From NCBI GenBank assembly GCA_030549335.1, contig CM060198.1, positions 55,003,995 through 55,067,994 of the forward strand: 64,000 nt of DNA. Reading direction: 5' to 3'. Every line of letters begins with the position of its first letter. Within the stretch, counting starts at the first letter, position 1. Both the position numbers and the translations under genes were made by a program. The notes under the pieces were generated by a model that did no database searches, had not been told where the DNA came from, and worked only from the letters and a program-made list of their open reading frames with translations. This document shows positions 25,494 through 38,344 of this stretch, in pieces. This DNA comes from Pontederia crassipes (taxonomy: Eukaryota; Streptophyta; Magnoliopsida; Commelinales; Pontederiaceae).

Positions 25494-28339
25494 CTCCCTG
25501 CCCTCCTCTTCGCTGCACTCCGGAGCTCCCACAGCTCTGCTACATCTCATTCTTCCTCCCTCCTCTCCTGCTCCCTCCCCGCAGCTGCTACGGGATTTCA
25601 AGAAAGGCGAAGGGCGGGAACTCGATTTTTTTTTCGGCCTTCTCTCGTCCAAATCGCCCTTCGTCCCCACCGCCACCACGCTGCACCACCAGGTCCACCA
25701 CCCTCGACCTCATCCCCTTTTATTTTTATAATTACCGCAAGCTTCCACGTCGCCGCGACTCGGGGGGCTAAAAAGAAGCAAAGCGAAAAAGATTAAAAAT
25801 AAAAAGACGACTGCGTCCATCAGAAGCTGCACAGTGGAGTCTCCGCTTTTATATTTATTCATTATTATTAATTAATTAACTCCTATATAACATGCTCTCA
25901 TATTCTTTTTTCCTTTCATATTTATTTAATCAAAGCAAAATTAGATTGCGAGATTTTGTTCACGCTAGGTACTAATAGTCACAAAATTTTCAAATTCCAA
26001 ATTTAGAATTACCATATTGATCAGAGTTATTTATATAATGCGTGTTCGAACGTCAAATTAATCGTTAATAACTTATATTTAAATCAGAAAAAATATTCAT
26101 TTAATCAAAATAGTAAAAAAGTCATTCTTAATTTTAAAAAATTTACTTTGGGGGTATTTGAGTCACGTCACCGGACTGAGGTAACGGATGGAGCTGCCAC
26201 CTTCCACTGACTGCTCCGGAGGTGAGGTCACCGCCGCAGTTGGGGTCCGACCAAAGCCGCCGTTACAACGTTGGCGACGGGTGTGAAACAACAACGGTGA
26301 CGCACCTTTTCGTGCTACCCCGCTTTCTACACACGAGGAAGAGAAACGTGGGGCCCTGTGGGCGTGTAATTAGGGGGGGTGGTATTTAGGGTGGGGAATC
26401 TGGGTTTTTAACGCGGGCAGGAAGATTAGGACAGATGTAACGGGGATTTGGGGTGGTTAAGATGGTAATTAGCGGCTTTTGCGGGGATTAGGGATACCGC
26501 AACCGGCTTAGATTCTCGAGTTAAATTGCACTCTAATTAATTTTCCCATTCCAATCTTTGTTTTTTTTTCCTTTTATCATATTTCATGCTTTAAGATTCG
26601 CGCCGCCCTACAGGAGGCAAGGTAGTGATTGGATCTAAGGATTTAATTAATATTTATTTATTTAGATCTAAGCATTTATTTATATTTAGTGCTTTGATTT
26701 TTTTCCCCTTTTTTGTTCTTTGGAATCAGATCGAGGTGAAGAAGAAGTTTAGAATATTTTTTTTCTTTTAAAATGTCGAATGGCAAAACAAAGTTTTGGA
26801 ATCGACTGCGAATTTGGATGATCAAAAAAACAAAGTTGGCATCGTGCATTGCTGTCATTTATCTGCTTCTTTAGCTTGTCATGTCCTGCAATGAGATTCT
26901 TAAGCTCCTCCTAATTATATTCTCATTATTATTTGTACATCTGTCAGTAATAATAATAATCCAACTAAATCTGCAGCTTTGTGAATTAATCACAGGGAGA
27001 TCACATTTTTACCCTGAGGACGAAAGCAACATTCGATTCCATTCCCTTCTATTGCATCAGAGAAGCATGCACTGTTACTCAGTTAAAAGAAGTGGAAGGG
27101 AACCAAAGACAAAGCCTTCTGCATCTGTTTTTTTTGTCTAGATAATCATAAATGCATACAGATCTCCCTCCCTTATCTCTCAGAGAGAGAGAGAGAAAGG
27201 GGGGGGGGGGGGTTTACAGGTTTAGGGTAAACAGAACAGGTGAATGGAAGTTTGATTATGGACCGTGCAGGCTTTTATTATGGTGTCTGGAGGAAGGGAG
27301 AGGAGGGAGGAGTTAGAAATTATGGCGGACAGCTGCATGCGGGGCTAAATCACGTGAAGAGAGAGAGTGAGTAACAGTAGTGAGGTAGCTGTGTATAGAA
27401 AGAGGAGGGACAAGGAGAGAGAAATTGGTGGTGACTGTTGAGCCATTGATCAATTGGTGAAGGGGAAGAAAAAAGTCACTGAGTTGAACTACCGGGGAAG
27501 TGCAACTTTTTCTTCTTTTGACTGCTGATATACTTTTCACTTTTCACCAGCAGGAATGTGGAGTCTCCCTTTAGTTTGGTGATTACATCCTTGACGCACT
27601 GCCAAGCAAAGTAGGAGAGAAAAAGGACAAGGTGAGTGAGAGAGAGAGAGATAGAAAGATAGGAGGATGTACTTGTAGAAGGAGGATAGGATTGGATTGG
27701 ATGGATTGGGACTGGCGAATGTGAGTCCGTGCCACAATTGTCCTCGGTGGTAGTAGCGGAGTCCTAGTCGTTTGATGGTTGGCTTCGTTGATTATTAATT
27801 GAATTGATGGCATAGTTGTTGACTTGTTGTAGCAAATTTAGCTAAAGATGATTTGATTTATAAGTTACGAATCCATCTAATACGTAGCCTCCTCGTTCAC
27901 TGTGTTTAGAGGAATCTCTATGATTATAATGGAGGCAACTCAAATGATTATTGGCTCGTTTTGATGACTTTAATTTACTCCTCAATCAAAGTTTCACGTT
28001 CTTCCAAAAATGATTAGTACAACTGAAAAGAAGGAAGTGATATTAGTCTTATATTTAATTAATTTTTAGAATCATTATTTTGACTAAAATTTATACATAT
28101 TACTCTCGCCTATATTAATCAAGTGTTAATATTTCTGAACATTAATAAGTTTCAATCGAAAAAAGTTTCATCTCCTAGAGCATCGAGTTCCAACTCAAGA
28201 AAAGAACTTCCTAATCTCAAATTTTCGTTCATTCTACATTTAATACAGTGAGACTTACTTGAATAGCAAAAACATCAATATGACAAAAAAAAAGCATCCA
28301 AACGGGCACCCTAAAAATTATTACATTTTATTCTATTAG
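25494..28339. other. TCX promoter region and intergenic DNA
   Basis: The GC-rich leader of the TCX gene extends to about 25.7 kb. Upstream lies a GC-rich patch (26.16-26.5 kb) in otherwise AT-rich DNA, a GA run followed by poly-G near 27182-27212, and a GA-rich purine tract at 27.29-27.42 kb. No exon was recognised. Confidence 0.5.
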
Positions 28340-29130
28340 ATAAGAATAAAAATGTCCGGCACAAATAAAAGAGTGACATTAATATTTAAATTAAATGATT
28401 GTTTGCCAATGTAAATGGATGGGACCGTGCTCCTTAAATCGACGCCGTCTGATTTCTTTTGGACGACGACTCTGACTTCACCCCTAAAATAAGAGTGAAT
28501 CATTGATTTGTTTTTACAAATTGAAAAAAAATGTTCCCATCCTCTTTTCAATTTCGCGTCAGAAGCTCCAAATCTGCATTACACTCGGACATTGTTCGCC
28601 CCGACTGTGCGTGCCCCAAATCGTCCTAATCGTCGCAAGATCTTACGTCAGTGGGGACGATTTTGCTCGCCCCGTTTGCGCATGCCTCGAATCACCCTAA
28701 TCGTCGCGAGATCTGACGTATGTCCCAACAATGGTCAGGTGAACGAGAGTAGGGCATCATCGAGCCATCGTTGACCAGCGTCGATCATTGTCGAGCGATG
28801 TCGGGCCGTCATCTAGTGGCGTCGAGCGACATTGGGCCGTCATCGAGCAGCATCGAGGCGTTGTTGATCGGAGTCATGGTGTCGTCCCCACGGGCATTGA
28901 GGCAGCAATGACGACGAGCAGCGCGGTATCCGTCAGCAACGGGCAAAAGAGAATAAAAAATGGGAACGATTATTTCCAATTTGTGAAAAAATCGACGATT
29001 CACTCTTTTTAAGAGTTGAAGAAATGAGATCCTTTGTTCAAGAGAAATCTGACGGGCACTCATTTAGGCGGCACACTCATTTAATTCTTAATATTTTTAG
29101 AGTGAATGTCCAGCACTAATAAAAGGCAGT
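28340..29130. mobile_element. Foldback DNA element with GC-rich internal repeats
   Basis: The two sides are long, imperfect inverted repeats. The left arm aagagtgaatcattgatttg is matched on the opposite strand by the right arm near 28990-29010, and the arms continue outward (left attaatatttaaattaaatg, right catttaattcttaatatt). The centre holds two tandem GC-rich units built around cctaatcgtcgc and a series of gtcgagc/gggccgtcat motifs. Both outer flanks carry a similar aatgtcc.gcac.aataaaag block in direct orientation. No coding capacity; boundaries approximate. Confidence 0.6.
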
Positions 29131-29844
29131 AGTATTATAGAGATAGAGTCGCAGTCAAATTAAGAAATATAATCATTTTTGCGCTACCACTTTTCAGTTT
29201 TCACCGATCTTTCAAACTCTTTTTCCTATTCAGTTGTGCTAAATAAAACTTTATTAGCAACTTACGCAATTTTTATTACATTTACTTGAGTGCTTCCATG
29301 GATCATATTTAAATAAATTCAATGGATGATAAATCGGAGGAGATTTCAATTTTGTAAACTTGATAAATATTATTGGATGGATAACTTTTTTTTACTTGGA
29401 GTTTTGTCTATAATTTTTATTTATACATTATTTGACATGCCAGAAAAATAGGGAAGGAAGTTTTGATTGAAGACGTTAGTTTAAGTTTATATATATAATA
29501 TATATATAGAGAGAGAGAGAGAGAAAGATTAGTGTGCTAAGCACACACCTCTGTGGTAGCACTGTGCACCCACGTCTCTAGAACCATCCGATCCGAGATG
29601 GATGGATTAGATGTGTGCACGCCAATTGACATGGGTTCACCTGGTTCGCGAGCATCGATTTGCAGGGTTCGTCTTGTTCGTGTCCCCTCTCTGCGTGAGA
29701 ACAATCCTATAATGTGAGGTCCAACAAATCCGCAACATGTGGTTCACATCCCAGGTTGACGAAGGAGGGTCGATGACGACATGCGACTTGCGTGCTTCCT
29801 CCCCCACTTTGCGTATATCGAGTGTCTTTATTATTTGGAAGTTG

Positions 29845-30510
29845 CTCCGTGTGCACGTATTGTTTCGTATTATGCATTACATGATCGCTAGACTTATGAT
29901 TGTGAACATTTACTTAACTCTATGACACATGATCATGAAGTTCTGTGACACATGTTGATGCATGATTGCTCTGCGATATATATTGATCTATGTTATGCTC
30001 TGCGTATTCATATTTATTCATGATTATGAAGATCTGCTTAATTGTATGACGCATGATCATAGAGCTTTACGATGTGTATTGAGTTAGTTGCTCTGTGTGA
30101 TCCTCTTGACTCGTGTTTAGAATGTGCAATGACATATGTGTGAAATTTAATTATGAATATGATGATATCTTGAGGTATTTGTATTTATATAGAAACTCAT
30201 ATAAGTTGACAATTTATGTTATATGTATTATGTTTTAAATATTTTATCATATGAAGTATATAGAATTTAAATGTTATATGCACTTGTATTTATTTTCGTA
30301 TGTTATACTTTTCATTCCACTCACTTAGCAAATGATTGTCGCTCACATTATCTTTTTTTAATTTTTCAAATATTTGGAAGTCATCAAGTCGAGTCGACTC
30401 GAAACTTGCCTTTTATGCATATAGAAGAGCTCCAACCATTAGAGCATTTTTATTTTTCCCTCACTTTTATTTTTGAAAGCATACATGTAATAGCTAAATA
30501 TATGTGTCGT
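29845..30510 (+). mobile_element. Truncated LTR relic, same family as the solo LTR at 34918-35900
   Basis: Shared blocks in the same order as the solo LTR: gtatgacgcatgatcatagag, gtgcaatgacatatgtgtgaa, tcacttagcaaatgattgtc, gactcgaaacttg. The start and the TG...CA ends are missing, so it is a fragment. Confidence 0.65.
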
Positions 30511-30640
30511 TAGGGTTCTTCACCAGGTCGGGTCGATCTAGTGAATCCGAAGATCCGACCAGACCTAAACTATTTTGAGTCGATCAGGTTCATGTTTGAC
30601 CAAAACAAACTCGAGGACTCTTGCAAGTAGGGTACGAGTT

Positions 30641-31405
30641 CAGGATATTGTCAGGATCGGATCGCACAACAACCTGGATAAGCGTTCATTTCAAGTCGAA
30701 CTGGATAGTAATGAAATATTTGATTAAATATGGTACACTAAATTAAGTTATTGTATACTGATTATATACCTATGTCAAAATGTAATTATACAAAAGAAAA
30801 TTAACAATCATAAATTTAAATGTTACTATTTGATGTTAAAATTATTACACACTTAGTAAATTAAAATCTTATTTAATTCTATTATTATATATAATTTTTC
30901 TATACTTTAATTTTTTGTATTTCATATCTTTATTTTTTTTCTTAGAAGTAACAAATAAATGTTTTTTTTAAAACACTGTGACAAGATCATATATTCTATA
31001 AATAAATATAGAGTACAATTAGTGGTTAATATTAAATTTGTAATTATTACATATTAAAGTAAAGAAAATTTAAATTTATATATATATATATATATATTAA
31101 GTATATCATAGTATTCTTGTATATTAGACATATAACAAGGAAGTTTGCACTATTCGTCCCTAACTAATTTATTTAATATAATAAATATTATATATAATAT
31201 AATACATATATAATTAACTTATATTGTAATATATATTTATGATATTAAAAATTTTGAATAAAATTATAATCCATAAATTAAAGTTTAAAGTGTAATAAAT
31301 TCTAGACTAAATGAAGGAAAAAAGAACAAGTAATGTGCACAAACATAGTCCCACATTGCTAATAAAGAAAATATGTGAATAAAGTGACAAGTATTAATAA
31401 GGAGG
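30641..31405. mobile_element. hAT-like element, family 3, truncated copy
   Basis: Starts caggatattgtcaggatcgg and then follows the complete element at 32460-33511: both contain aaaatgtaattatacaaaa, ctaaatgaaggaaaaaagaa and atagtcccacattg in the same order. It stops near 31405, shortly before the LINE begins, and lacks the right end. Confidence 0.65.
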
Positions 31406-31864
31406 GAGACGAGGAGGATTTGCATTGCAACCCCATGCCATTTCCCTCACAGATATCTACAAAACTTTGCCTCTTGAGACTTCAGAACATGAGGTTGAAG
31501 GACTTTTTTCAAGTTCAAACCATCAACATCAAGTAGCCGTTACTCTCCCCCTCGCCCTCCCTCCCCCAACCCCCGTCTCTGGCGAGGGACGCCGGGGGAG
31601 CCAAGGTCTCCGGCGTCCCTCGCCGAAGGCGTCACGACCCCATCTCTGGCGTTCCCTATCGGAGGCATCACGATTCTCCATTTTCGGCGACCCCATGTCG
31701 GAGGCGCCACCCGTCTCCTTTCCTCCTCCAGGATGGAGGGGGGATTCCTTCCTAGACTAAGGATTCCTTCCTAGACTAAGGATTCCTTCCCCCCCGCTTC
31801 CTCTAACCGATCTCTACCATCAAATGATATCCTGCCAAATCCCATCGTTCCGCCAAACCCTAAT

Positions 31865-33606
31865 ATGCGGTCACGCGCACGATCTTGGATGGATACAGTG
31901 CGCGGCAATCGCCAGGCGCCTACTGCACAGATCTCCCCTAGGCAATTACGTGCTCTGCAAGCAGCCACCTCTGACGAAGTTGCTATATCGGTATCTGACG
32001 TCGCAATACCCTCTTCATGCCTCCAAAAATGTTTGATTGGCCGCTTTATCAATGACATAGCTACCCTTAAGGAGGACCTTCCCCGAATCTTGGACTCTTT
32101 CTTTCCGCACTCTATATCTGACCTAGGTAACCATTTTTTCCTCTTTGCGTTTGATAACACTGATCACCGCCTGGAGATCCTTATTAACAGTCATGGGAGT
32201 TCAATGGCCATCTTCTCCAAGTTGCTTCGGTGTCTCCGTTCCTTTGCCTTGATGAGGCTGCCACCATTTTTGCCCTCATGTGGATTCAATTCACTGGCCT
32301 CCCGCTAGAGGTTTCACCGTTTTCGAATTTTTGCTCTGTATCAATGAGGCTAGATATTCGAATGTTGACTCCTCGAGAGCCAGAGCATGTGTTGAATTGA
32401 ATCTCTCCCCCCCCCCCCCTAAAGCAAGCCGCATGGATCGTCCTCCCGTCCGACGAAAGCAGTGTTGTTAGGACCAGACCGAACGACGACCCGGATAAGT
32501 GTCTGTTTCAGGTTGAACCGATCAGACCGGATAATAATAAAATATTATATTTATTATAGTAAATCAAGCTATGATAACTTGATTATATAAACGTATATAT
32601 GATGCCAAAATGTAATTATACAAAAAAAGTAACAATCATAGATGTATAATTATTTTTAAGATTTGATATTAAAATTATTATACACTTAATATATTAATTT
32701 CTTATTGAATTATTATATACAAAGTTCAATTGGTTAATTCTTTTTGTATTTCATATTTTTATTTTTTTATGCTAGAAGCAACAAATACAATTTTTTTTAT
32801 CCAAAATACTATGACAGTATTATATATTTTATAAATAAATATATAATTAATAGTTAACTATTTAATTTGACTTATTACGTATTAAATTAAATAAATTTAA
32901 AGTTGTCTATATATATTATTATATATAATATTATACTATAAGCATATTATAGTATTGTTGTAGAAGTTTGCACCATTCATCCATAACTAATTTATCTAAT
33001 ATGATAAATATTATATTAATATAATAAATATATAATTAATTAGTATTATCATATACATTTATGATATTAAAAATATTGAAATCCATAAGTTAAAGCTCAA
33101 ATTTAATAAATTCAAGACTAAATGAAGGAAAAAAGAATAGGTGAGTGTACAAGAATAGTCCCACATTGATAGTAGTAGGAAAGTGAGAGTAAATAGTCAA
33201 GTATAAATGAAGGAGGAGATTAATTGATGAATATGAATGTTTATGGAGAAAGTCCATCTTTAGATATTTTTCAAATTTATAATAATATTTTTTATCAAAT
33301 TATCTCTTTGTTAAAAATCTTAATAAAAAATTTGGCTGAACCAAAAAATGTGGTTCAACCCGATTTTTTTTATTTTAGCCAATTTTAATCAATTTTGACC
33401 GGTGTTTGATCGGTTTGATCTGGTTCAATTCAAGGTTTGATTTTTTGGCTTTAGTTGGGCCGTCATTGTGGTCGGTCAACAGTTTGACCGACTGCAGCCC
33501 TGACAACACTGGGCGAAAGGTACCTTCAACAGGTAACATACGAAAACTCCCCACCTTCTATCACCGTTGTGGTGTTGTTGTGACCAGCTGGAGGTGTGCC
33601 AAGTGA
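31865..33606 (+). pseudogene. LINE ORF1 (DUF4283-like, zinc knuckle), broken
   Basis: 31865-32308 reads open and contains CLIGRFINDIATLKEDLP and FLFAFDNTDHRLEIL, typical of the DUF4283 region of plant LINE ORF1. A frameshift follows near 32280, after which WIQFTGLPLEV is read in another frame. The hAT-like element at 32460-33511 cuts the sequence at IVLPSDES. Beyond it, 33530-33606 carries a zinc-knuckle remnant (TFYHRCG then LEVCQ across frames) in which the first Cys appears as Tyr. The Pro/Ser-rich remainder to about 34.7 kb has no recognisable domain. Confidence 0.75.
32460..33511. mobile_element. Non-autonomous hAT-like element, family 3, complete
   Basis: 1052 bp. The ends cagtgttgttagg and cctgacaacactg are inverted repeats beginning with CAG, as in many hAT elements. 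Flanks are gacgaaag (32452-32459) and ggcgaaag (33512-33519), an 8-base duplication with one mismatch. It sits inside the LINE ORF1. The interior is AT-rich without coding sequence. A truncated relative lies at 30641-31405. Confidence 0.85.
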
Positions 33607-34754
33607 TTGAGGATGCCGCTTCCGGAGTCCTGCTATTTGGGCCATGGTTGTGTGCCCTCTCGCCTAGGCGGCTTGTGTGTCCGCCTAGTGACCTACAGGC
33701 GTCGGTAGGCGCTAGGGCTCGCCCTAGCACTTGTCCGTCTTTAGATGTCGCGGCACCGCCTACGTCGAATCTAAACTGCCCAAGTGTCGCTCAACCGGTC
33801 TCCTTGGCCGCTTTGTCGGCGCACTCACTGTCAGTCACTGATTCTCGCCACGTGGTTTGTAGCGTCAATTCCACTGTACTGATCATGCCTGCGCCTGGCT
33901 CGACCTATGCTCATCACGTGGCTCTGGATCGATGATCGCACCTGCACACTCACTCTCTTTTGTCATGTCACTGATCCTGGCCATACCCACTATGTGTTCG
34001 GATGTGCATCACGTGGACGCCTGCGTTGTGCCCAAAGAAAACACAACCCCGTTGTGTTTTTTGTCTCGGGGCGCCACTAACGTTTGTGATGTCACGCCGC
34101 CTTGATTTCTCCCTCATGATCTACAGCATCGGGTCGTCCACATGTTCCACTTCCATATGCCTCATCTCTATGATTACCCCCACCCGATGACTACCACTCT
34201 CCCAACTCTCGCCTTCAGTCTGGATCTGCCCAGGATGCTCTGGTTGCCCCCCTCTCCTGCTCTCTCCCATCCCCCACACCCCTCTATCATTCTTCTATTT
34301 TAGGAATCTCAGGTCCTCCCTCCCCATTCCTTTACGTTTCCACTGTAGTCTCCTCCAGCTTGGGACTCCTTCCTCCATTCCAGCTTTTGATCGGAAGGCC
34401 TCCGCCTCCCCTCCTATGGCCCCCACATTTTTTTTTATTTTCTCTAACTCTGTCACAGATCATGAGGCGCTTGCGGTGGGAGTTGTAGATTGCCTAGTAG
34501 GAGCCCATGACCTGGCAAACTCGCTGGGTGGCTCCTCTACGAACGAACCGGAAGACTTGGACTTGGTTCCCCGTAGAATTGAGAAGAAGAAGACGAGGCC
34601 CGTTCGGCCGCTTGCCTCGACCCCGTCCCTCCGCCCCAGTGTCAGCTACAACTCACGGTAAAGGTAAGAAGAAAGTGTACCCCTCCACTGATGACTCATC
34701 GGTTGTGCTTCATGTGCAGGCGCGATTGGTGGTAAGTGAACTTTCATCAATATG

Positions 34755-36363
34755 AAGTACTCGTTTGGAACTGTCGGATCACTTTTCGCTTCAAAGTTAG
34801 GGATAGGCTTAGATATTTAATTTCAATGCATTCCCCAGGCTTTGTAATTTTATTGGAAAGCCATGTTGGCTCTGTAAAAGCTAGATAGGTGATTCACCGG
34901 CTTGGTCTGTAACACCCTTTGCCCTTTGGGGGCTGCTCTGCATGCACGTATTAACCCATAATATGCTATGCGATTGGGTGACATACAATCATGATTGTGA
35001 TACGTATTAACTCATGATTTGCTCTGTGTATCTGAAAATCTTTGATTGTAAAGTTCTACTTAATTGTATGACACATAATCATTGAGGAATATGTATTGAC
35101 TCATGATTTGCTCTGCGTATCTGATACTTTTGATTATGAAGTTCTGCTTAACTGTATGACACATGATCATAGAGGGATACGTATTGATCCATGATGAGTA
35201 TGTGCAATGACACATGTGTGAAGTTTAACTATGAATATAATGATATCTTGAATAATTTTTGTTTATGTAAAAGTTTATATGATTTGGAAACTTTAGTGAT
35301 ATGAGTTATGCTTTAAATGTTTTCTCATATGAAAAAAATGTGATTATTTAAATGTTATATTCACTCGTATTATTCTCCTATATTGTACTTTTATTCAACT
35401 CACTAAGCAAATGATTGTTACTCACATTATTCTTGTTGAATTTTTCAGATAATTCTAAGTTCTCGAGTTGACTTGACTCGAAACTTGGGTTGATGTATAT
35501 AGATGATGTCGAACCGGCGGAGCATTACTATTTTTCTTTCATTTTTATTTTCTTCTTCACTTTTATTTTTGAAACATGCATATAATAGATAATCCTAAAT
35601 GTTATAATTAGGTTTGTGAGAAAACTTTTTATAAAGTTATATAAATCTTGATCTTGTGGGGTATTATATGTGAAGTGGTTAGTGGAAAAAAAATTATAAT
35701 GATAATATGTGAATGATATATCTTATAACTGTTTATTTAACTTTGATGAATATATATACATCTTTTGTATGTATTGACAAACTAATAACACAAGATAAGT
35801 AAGAGAGGAGGTTTTGTTGATTTTATTTATAGAATTGCTAAACATAATTAACAAAGGTAATAGTTGAGATTATAATTTAGTCACGGAGTGGGGTGTGACA
35901 TGGTCCCTCCTGAAACGTCGTCTTTTGTGAGGGATCAGGCATGTCAGAAGGTATTATCTTGACCTGGTGCGGTCAAAATACTCAGGTTACTCCTATCCTT
36001 ACCTCTGGTCATATCCTGCATGCCGCGGGTTCGTTTGATGGTTTCCATTTCATGCTTTCATGTGTTTATGCTAGTCATCTTTCTACAGATAGGAACTTAT
36101 TATGGAGCATGCTTAATAACATTAGGATGATTGACTTTTTGTGGGCTCTCATCGATGACTTTAACTCTTTACTTTCTGCTGAGTATAAGGAGGGTAGACC
36201 TTTCTCTATTAACAAATCGGTTAGGACCCTCCACAATTTCATTGACAATCATGGCTTGTTCGATATTAATCTCGAGTAACCCCTACACATGGTGCAATAA
36301 TAGGTCCGACTTAGCTAAGATCTTATGTCGACTTGATCGTATGATAGTGAATCATTTTTGCTA
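34755..36363 (+). pseudogene. LINE ORF2 endonuclease (APE-type) domain, broken
   Basis: Endonuclease-like sequence on both sides of the solo LTR: LLESHVGSVKAR near 34.85 kb holds the catalytic Glu motif. After the LTR, 35941-36279 reads SGHILHAAGSFDGFHF and then IDDFNSLL, corresponding to the GDFN motif. A +1 frame change follows with YTWCNNR and CRLDRM, the usual end of the domain. The frame is interrupted by stops. Confidence 0.8.
34918..35900 (+). mobile_element. Solo LTR of a retrotransposon
   Basis: 983 bp. Starts TGTAACACCC and ends GGGGTGTGACA, with a perfect 5-base target duplication tggtc (34913-34917 and 35901-35905). There is no internal retrotransposon sequence, so it arose by recombination between two LTRs. 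It interrupts the LINE endonuclease region: LINE coding similarity (LLESHVGSVKAR before, SGMSEGIILTWC after) resumes directly across it. Confidence 0.9.
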
Positions 36364-38338
36364 GATGCTTTTCCTGCCTACGACCTCTGTGCTCTTCCTC
36401 GATGCACATCTGATCATGCAATCATTATATTCACCTCAAGTAGTAAAGCCCCTCAGTCTTGTAGTTTCAAATATGAACATTTTTTTTATTTCATTACCCT
36501 GAGGCTCAAGAGATCGTGAGAAAATATTGGACATTTCCCTTCCCACACTCCTCAATTCTTGTTGCCCCTAAATCTATTCGGCGGGCAACCCAACGCTAGA
36601 ATCGAGACGTCTAAGGTCAGCTTGAGGTTTGTGCTGATGAGGCATTGGCCCGCATCACGCACCTTGAACTAGTAGACTCCCACTCCATACTCATCGTGGA
36701 TGGTCTCGCCGAGCTACGTTCTGCCTATTACTAACACGCCGCCCTTCTTCACCAAATAAGCATTAAATGGTGGAGAAAATTCAGAGTCTCCTCGCTAAAC
36801 CACGGTGATCAAAACACCAAATTCTTCCACCTACAAACTACCATTCACCATAAATATAACCTCATCTAGCGTATTCAACTTGACTCTGGAACCTTCACGG
36901 ACAATGCCACCCTAATCCAACAATAGTTCATCAATCACTATCAAACACTGTGGGAACATTCTTCTCACCCGGACATCCCTGTTGAGTACTGATCTCCTCT
37001 TCCAGCCCTCCACCCCTTGGATGCTGCCTCACTTATTCGTCCTATTACCATTGCGGAAATCCTAGAGGTTGTCTGGAATATGCCGTCGGGGAAGGCTCCC
37101 AGACCAGATGGTTTCACTTCTGAGTTTTATAAGGAGTACTTGAACATCATCGAGCCTAAGATCACTTCATCTATTCTAAGTTTCTTTAATCTCGACATGC
37201 CTTCTGAGTGGAAACTAACTTCCCTCATCTTCATCCATAAAACAAAGTCACCTTCTCTGTTAAAGACTATCGTCCTATCTCCCTTTGCAACACATTATAC
37301 AGAATTGTCTCTAAAATATTAGTTAATCTCTTTCATCCGTCACTCGAAGGGATCATTGATCGGGTGTAATCTACCTTCATCCATGGGAGGAACATTCAAG
37401 ACAATATGCTCATTGCTCAGGAGTTAACCCATTCACTTGACTTAGGACGACAAAAATTCATGCTCATAAAGGTTGACATGGACAAAACTTTTGACCGTAT
37501 CTCCTGGCTCGCGATCACCCGTATTCCTAAGCTTATGAACTACCCACCGTTCTTTATCACTTGGATCGACCTTTGTATCCACCCCCTCTTTATCTTGTGT
37601 CATCAATGGACAATCTTCTCGGTATTTCCAACCCTATAGAGGAATTTGTCATGGAGACCCTCTCTCGTCATATGTCTTTATCATTGTATCACAAGTCTTC
37701 TCAGTCCTAATGAATCAAGCTGTTTCCAAGGTAATATAATTCATTTTCAACTAAACTCTTTCTCAATAAGCCACCTCCTCTATGTCGATGACCTATTCGT
37801 TTGCGTCTGTGCCACTAAGTCCAATTGTTGTTACCTTAAACAGGTCCTCCATATATACAAGTACCTTACTAACCAGAGAATCAATACCCTTAAATCAGCC
37901 ATCTATTTGTCTGAGCTTATGTCCTCTCGCAGCAAACAACAACTCTCATCTTATCTTGACATCTCCTTAGGTACCTACGCTTTCCAATATCTCGGAGCTC
38001 CAATCTCATACAATTTCATTACTTTCAAGGATCAAAAGTTCCTTTTAAATTGTATCTCCCTACGCCTCTCTAGCTGGAGGCACCTCCTGCTTAACCCAGT
38101 CGGGCGCACTACCCTTATAAAATTCACCTTGACATCCATGCCTACTTACAACCTGGTTACAACATACCTCTCAATTGGTACCCTTGCGTCTCTTGAAAAA
38201 CTATCAAGATCATTTCTTTGGGACCCCTTTGGCAATCGCCGAGGATCCCATCTTATTAGGTGGTTGATCATCTTGCTGCCAAAAGATCATGGTGGTTTGA
38301 CAATCGTTGCTCTCTTATCATCCGTTGTATTCTTAGTC
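36364..38338 (+). pseudogene. LINE ORF2 reverse transcriptase domain, broken
   Basis: Fragments in three frames carry reverse transcriptase signatures in order: MPSGKAPRPDGFTSEFYKEY (37.08 kb), KVDMDKTFDRISW (37.47 kb), and HLLYVDDLFV, the YxDD catalytic loop, at about 37.77-37.8 kb. These are followed by FQYLGAPISYN, RTTLIKFTLTSMPTY and HGGLTIVALLSS. Plant L1-type. Numerous stops and frameshifts show it is dead. Similarity ends abruptly near 38338. Confidence 0.85.
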
Positions 38339-38344
38339 TCTTAA

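Larger units (their letters stand above)
31540..38338 (+). mobile_element. L1-type LINE, 5' part (ORF1, endonuclease, most of reverse transcriptase)
   Basis: A decayed non-LTR retrotransposon. A C-rich leader with the direct repeat ggattccttcctagacta (31741-31790) is followed by ORF1, endonuclease and reverse transcriptase, all with stops and frameshifts. It is interrupted by an hAT-like element (32460-33511) and a solo LTR (34918-35900). It breaks off in the region just after the reverse transcriptase (HGGLTIVALLSS), and the missing 3' part is found at 51925-54560 on the same strand. It cannot encode functional proteins as it stands. Confidence 0.85.

Noticed and set aside
25368-25679. In-frame extension of the TCX N-terminus from 25679
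   Set aside because: The codon at 25679 is GTG, not ATG. The first upstream in-frame ATG is at 25550, reported separately as an alternative start.
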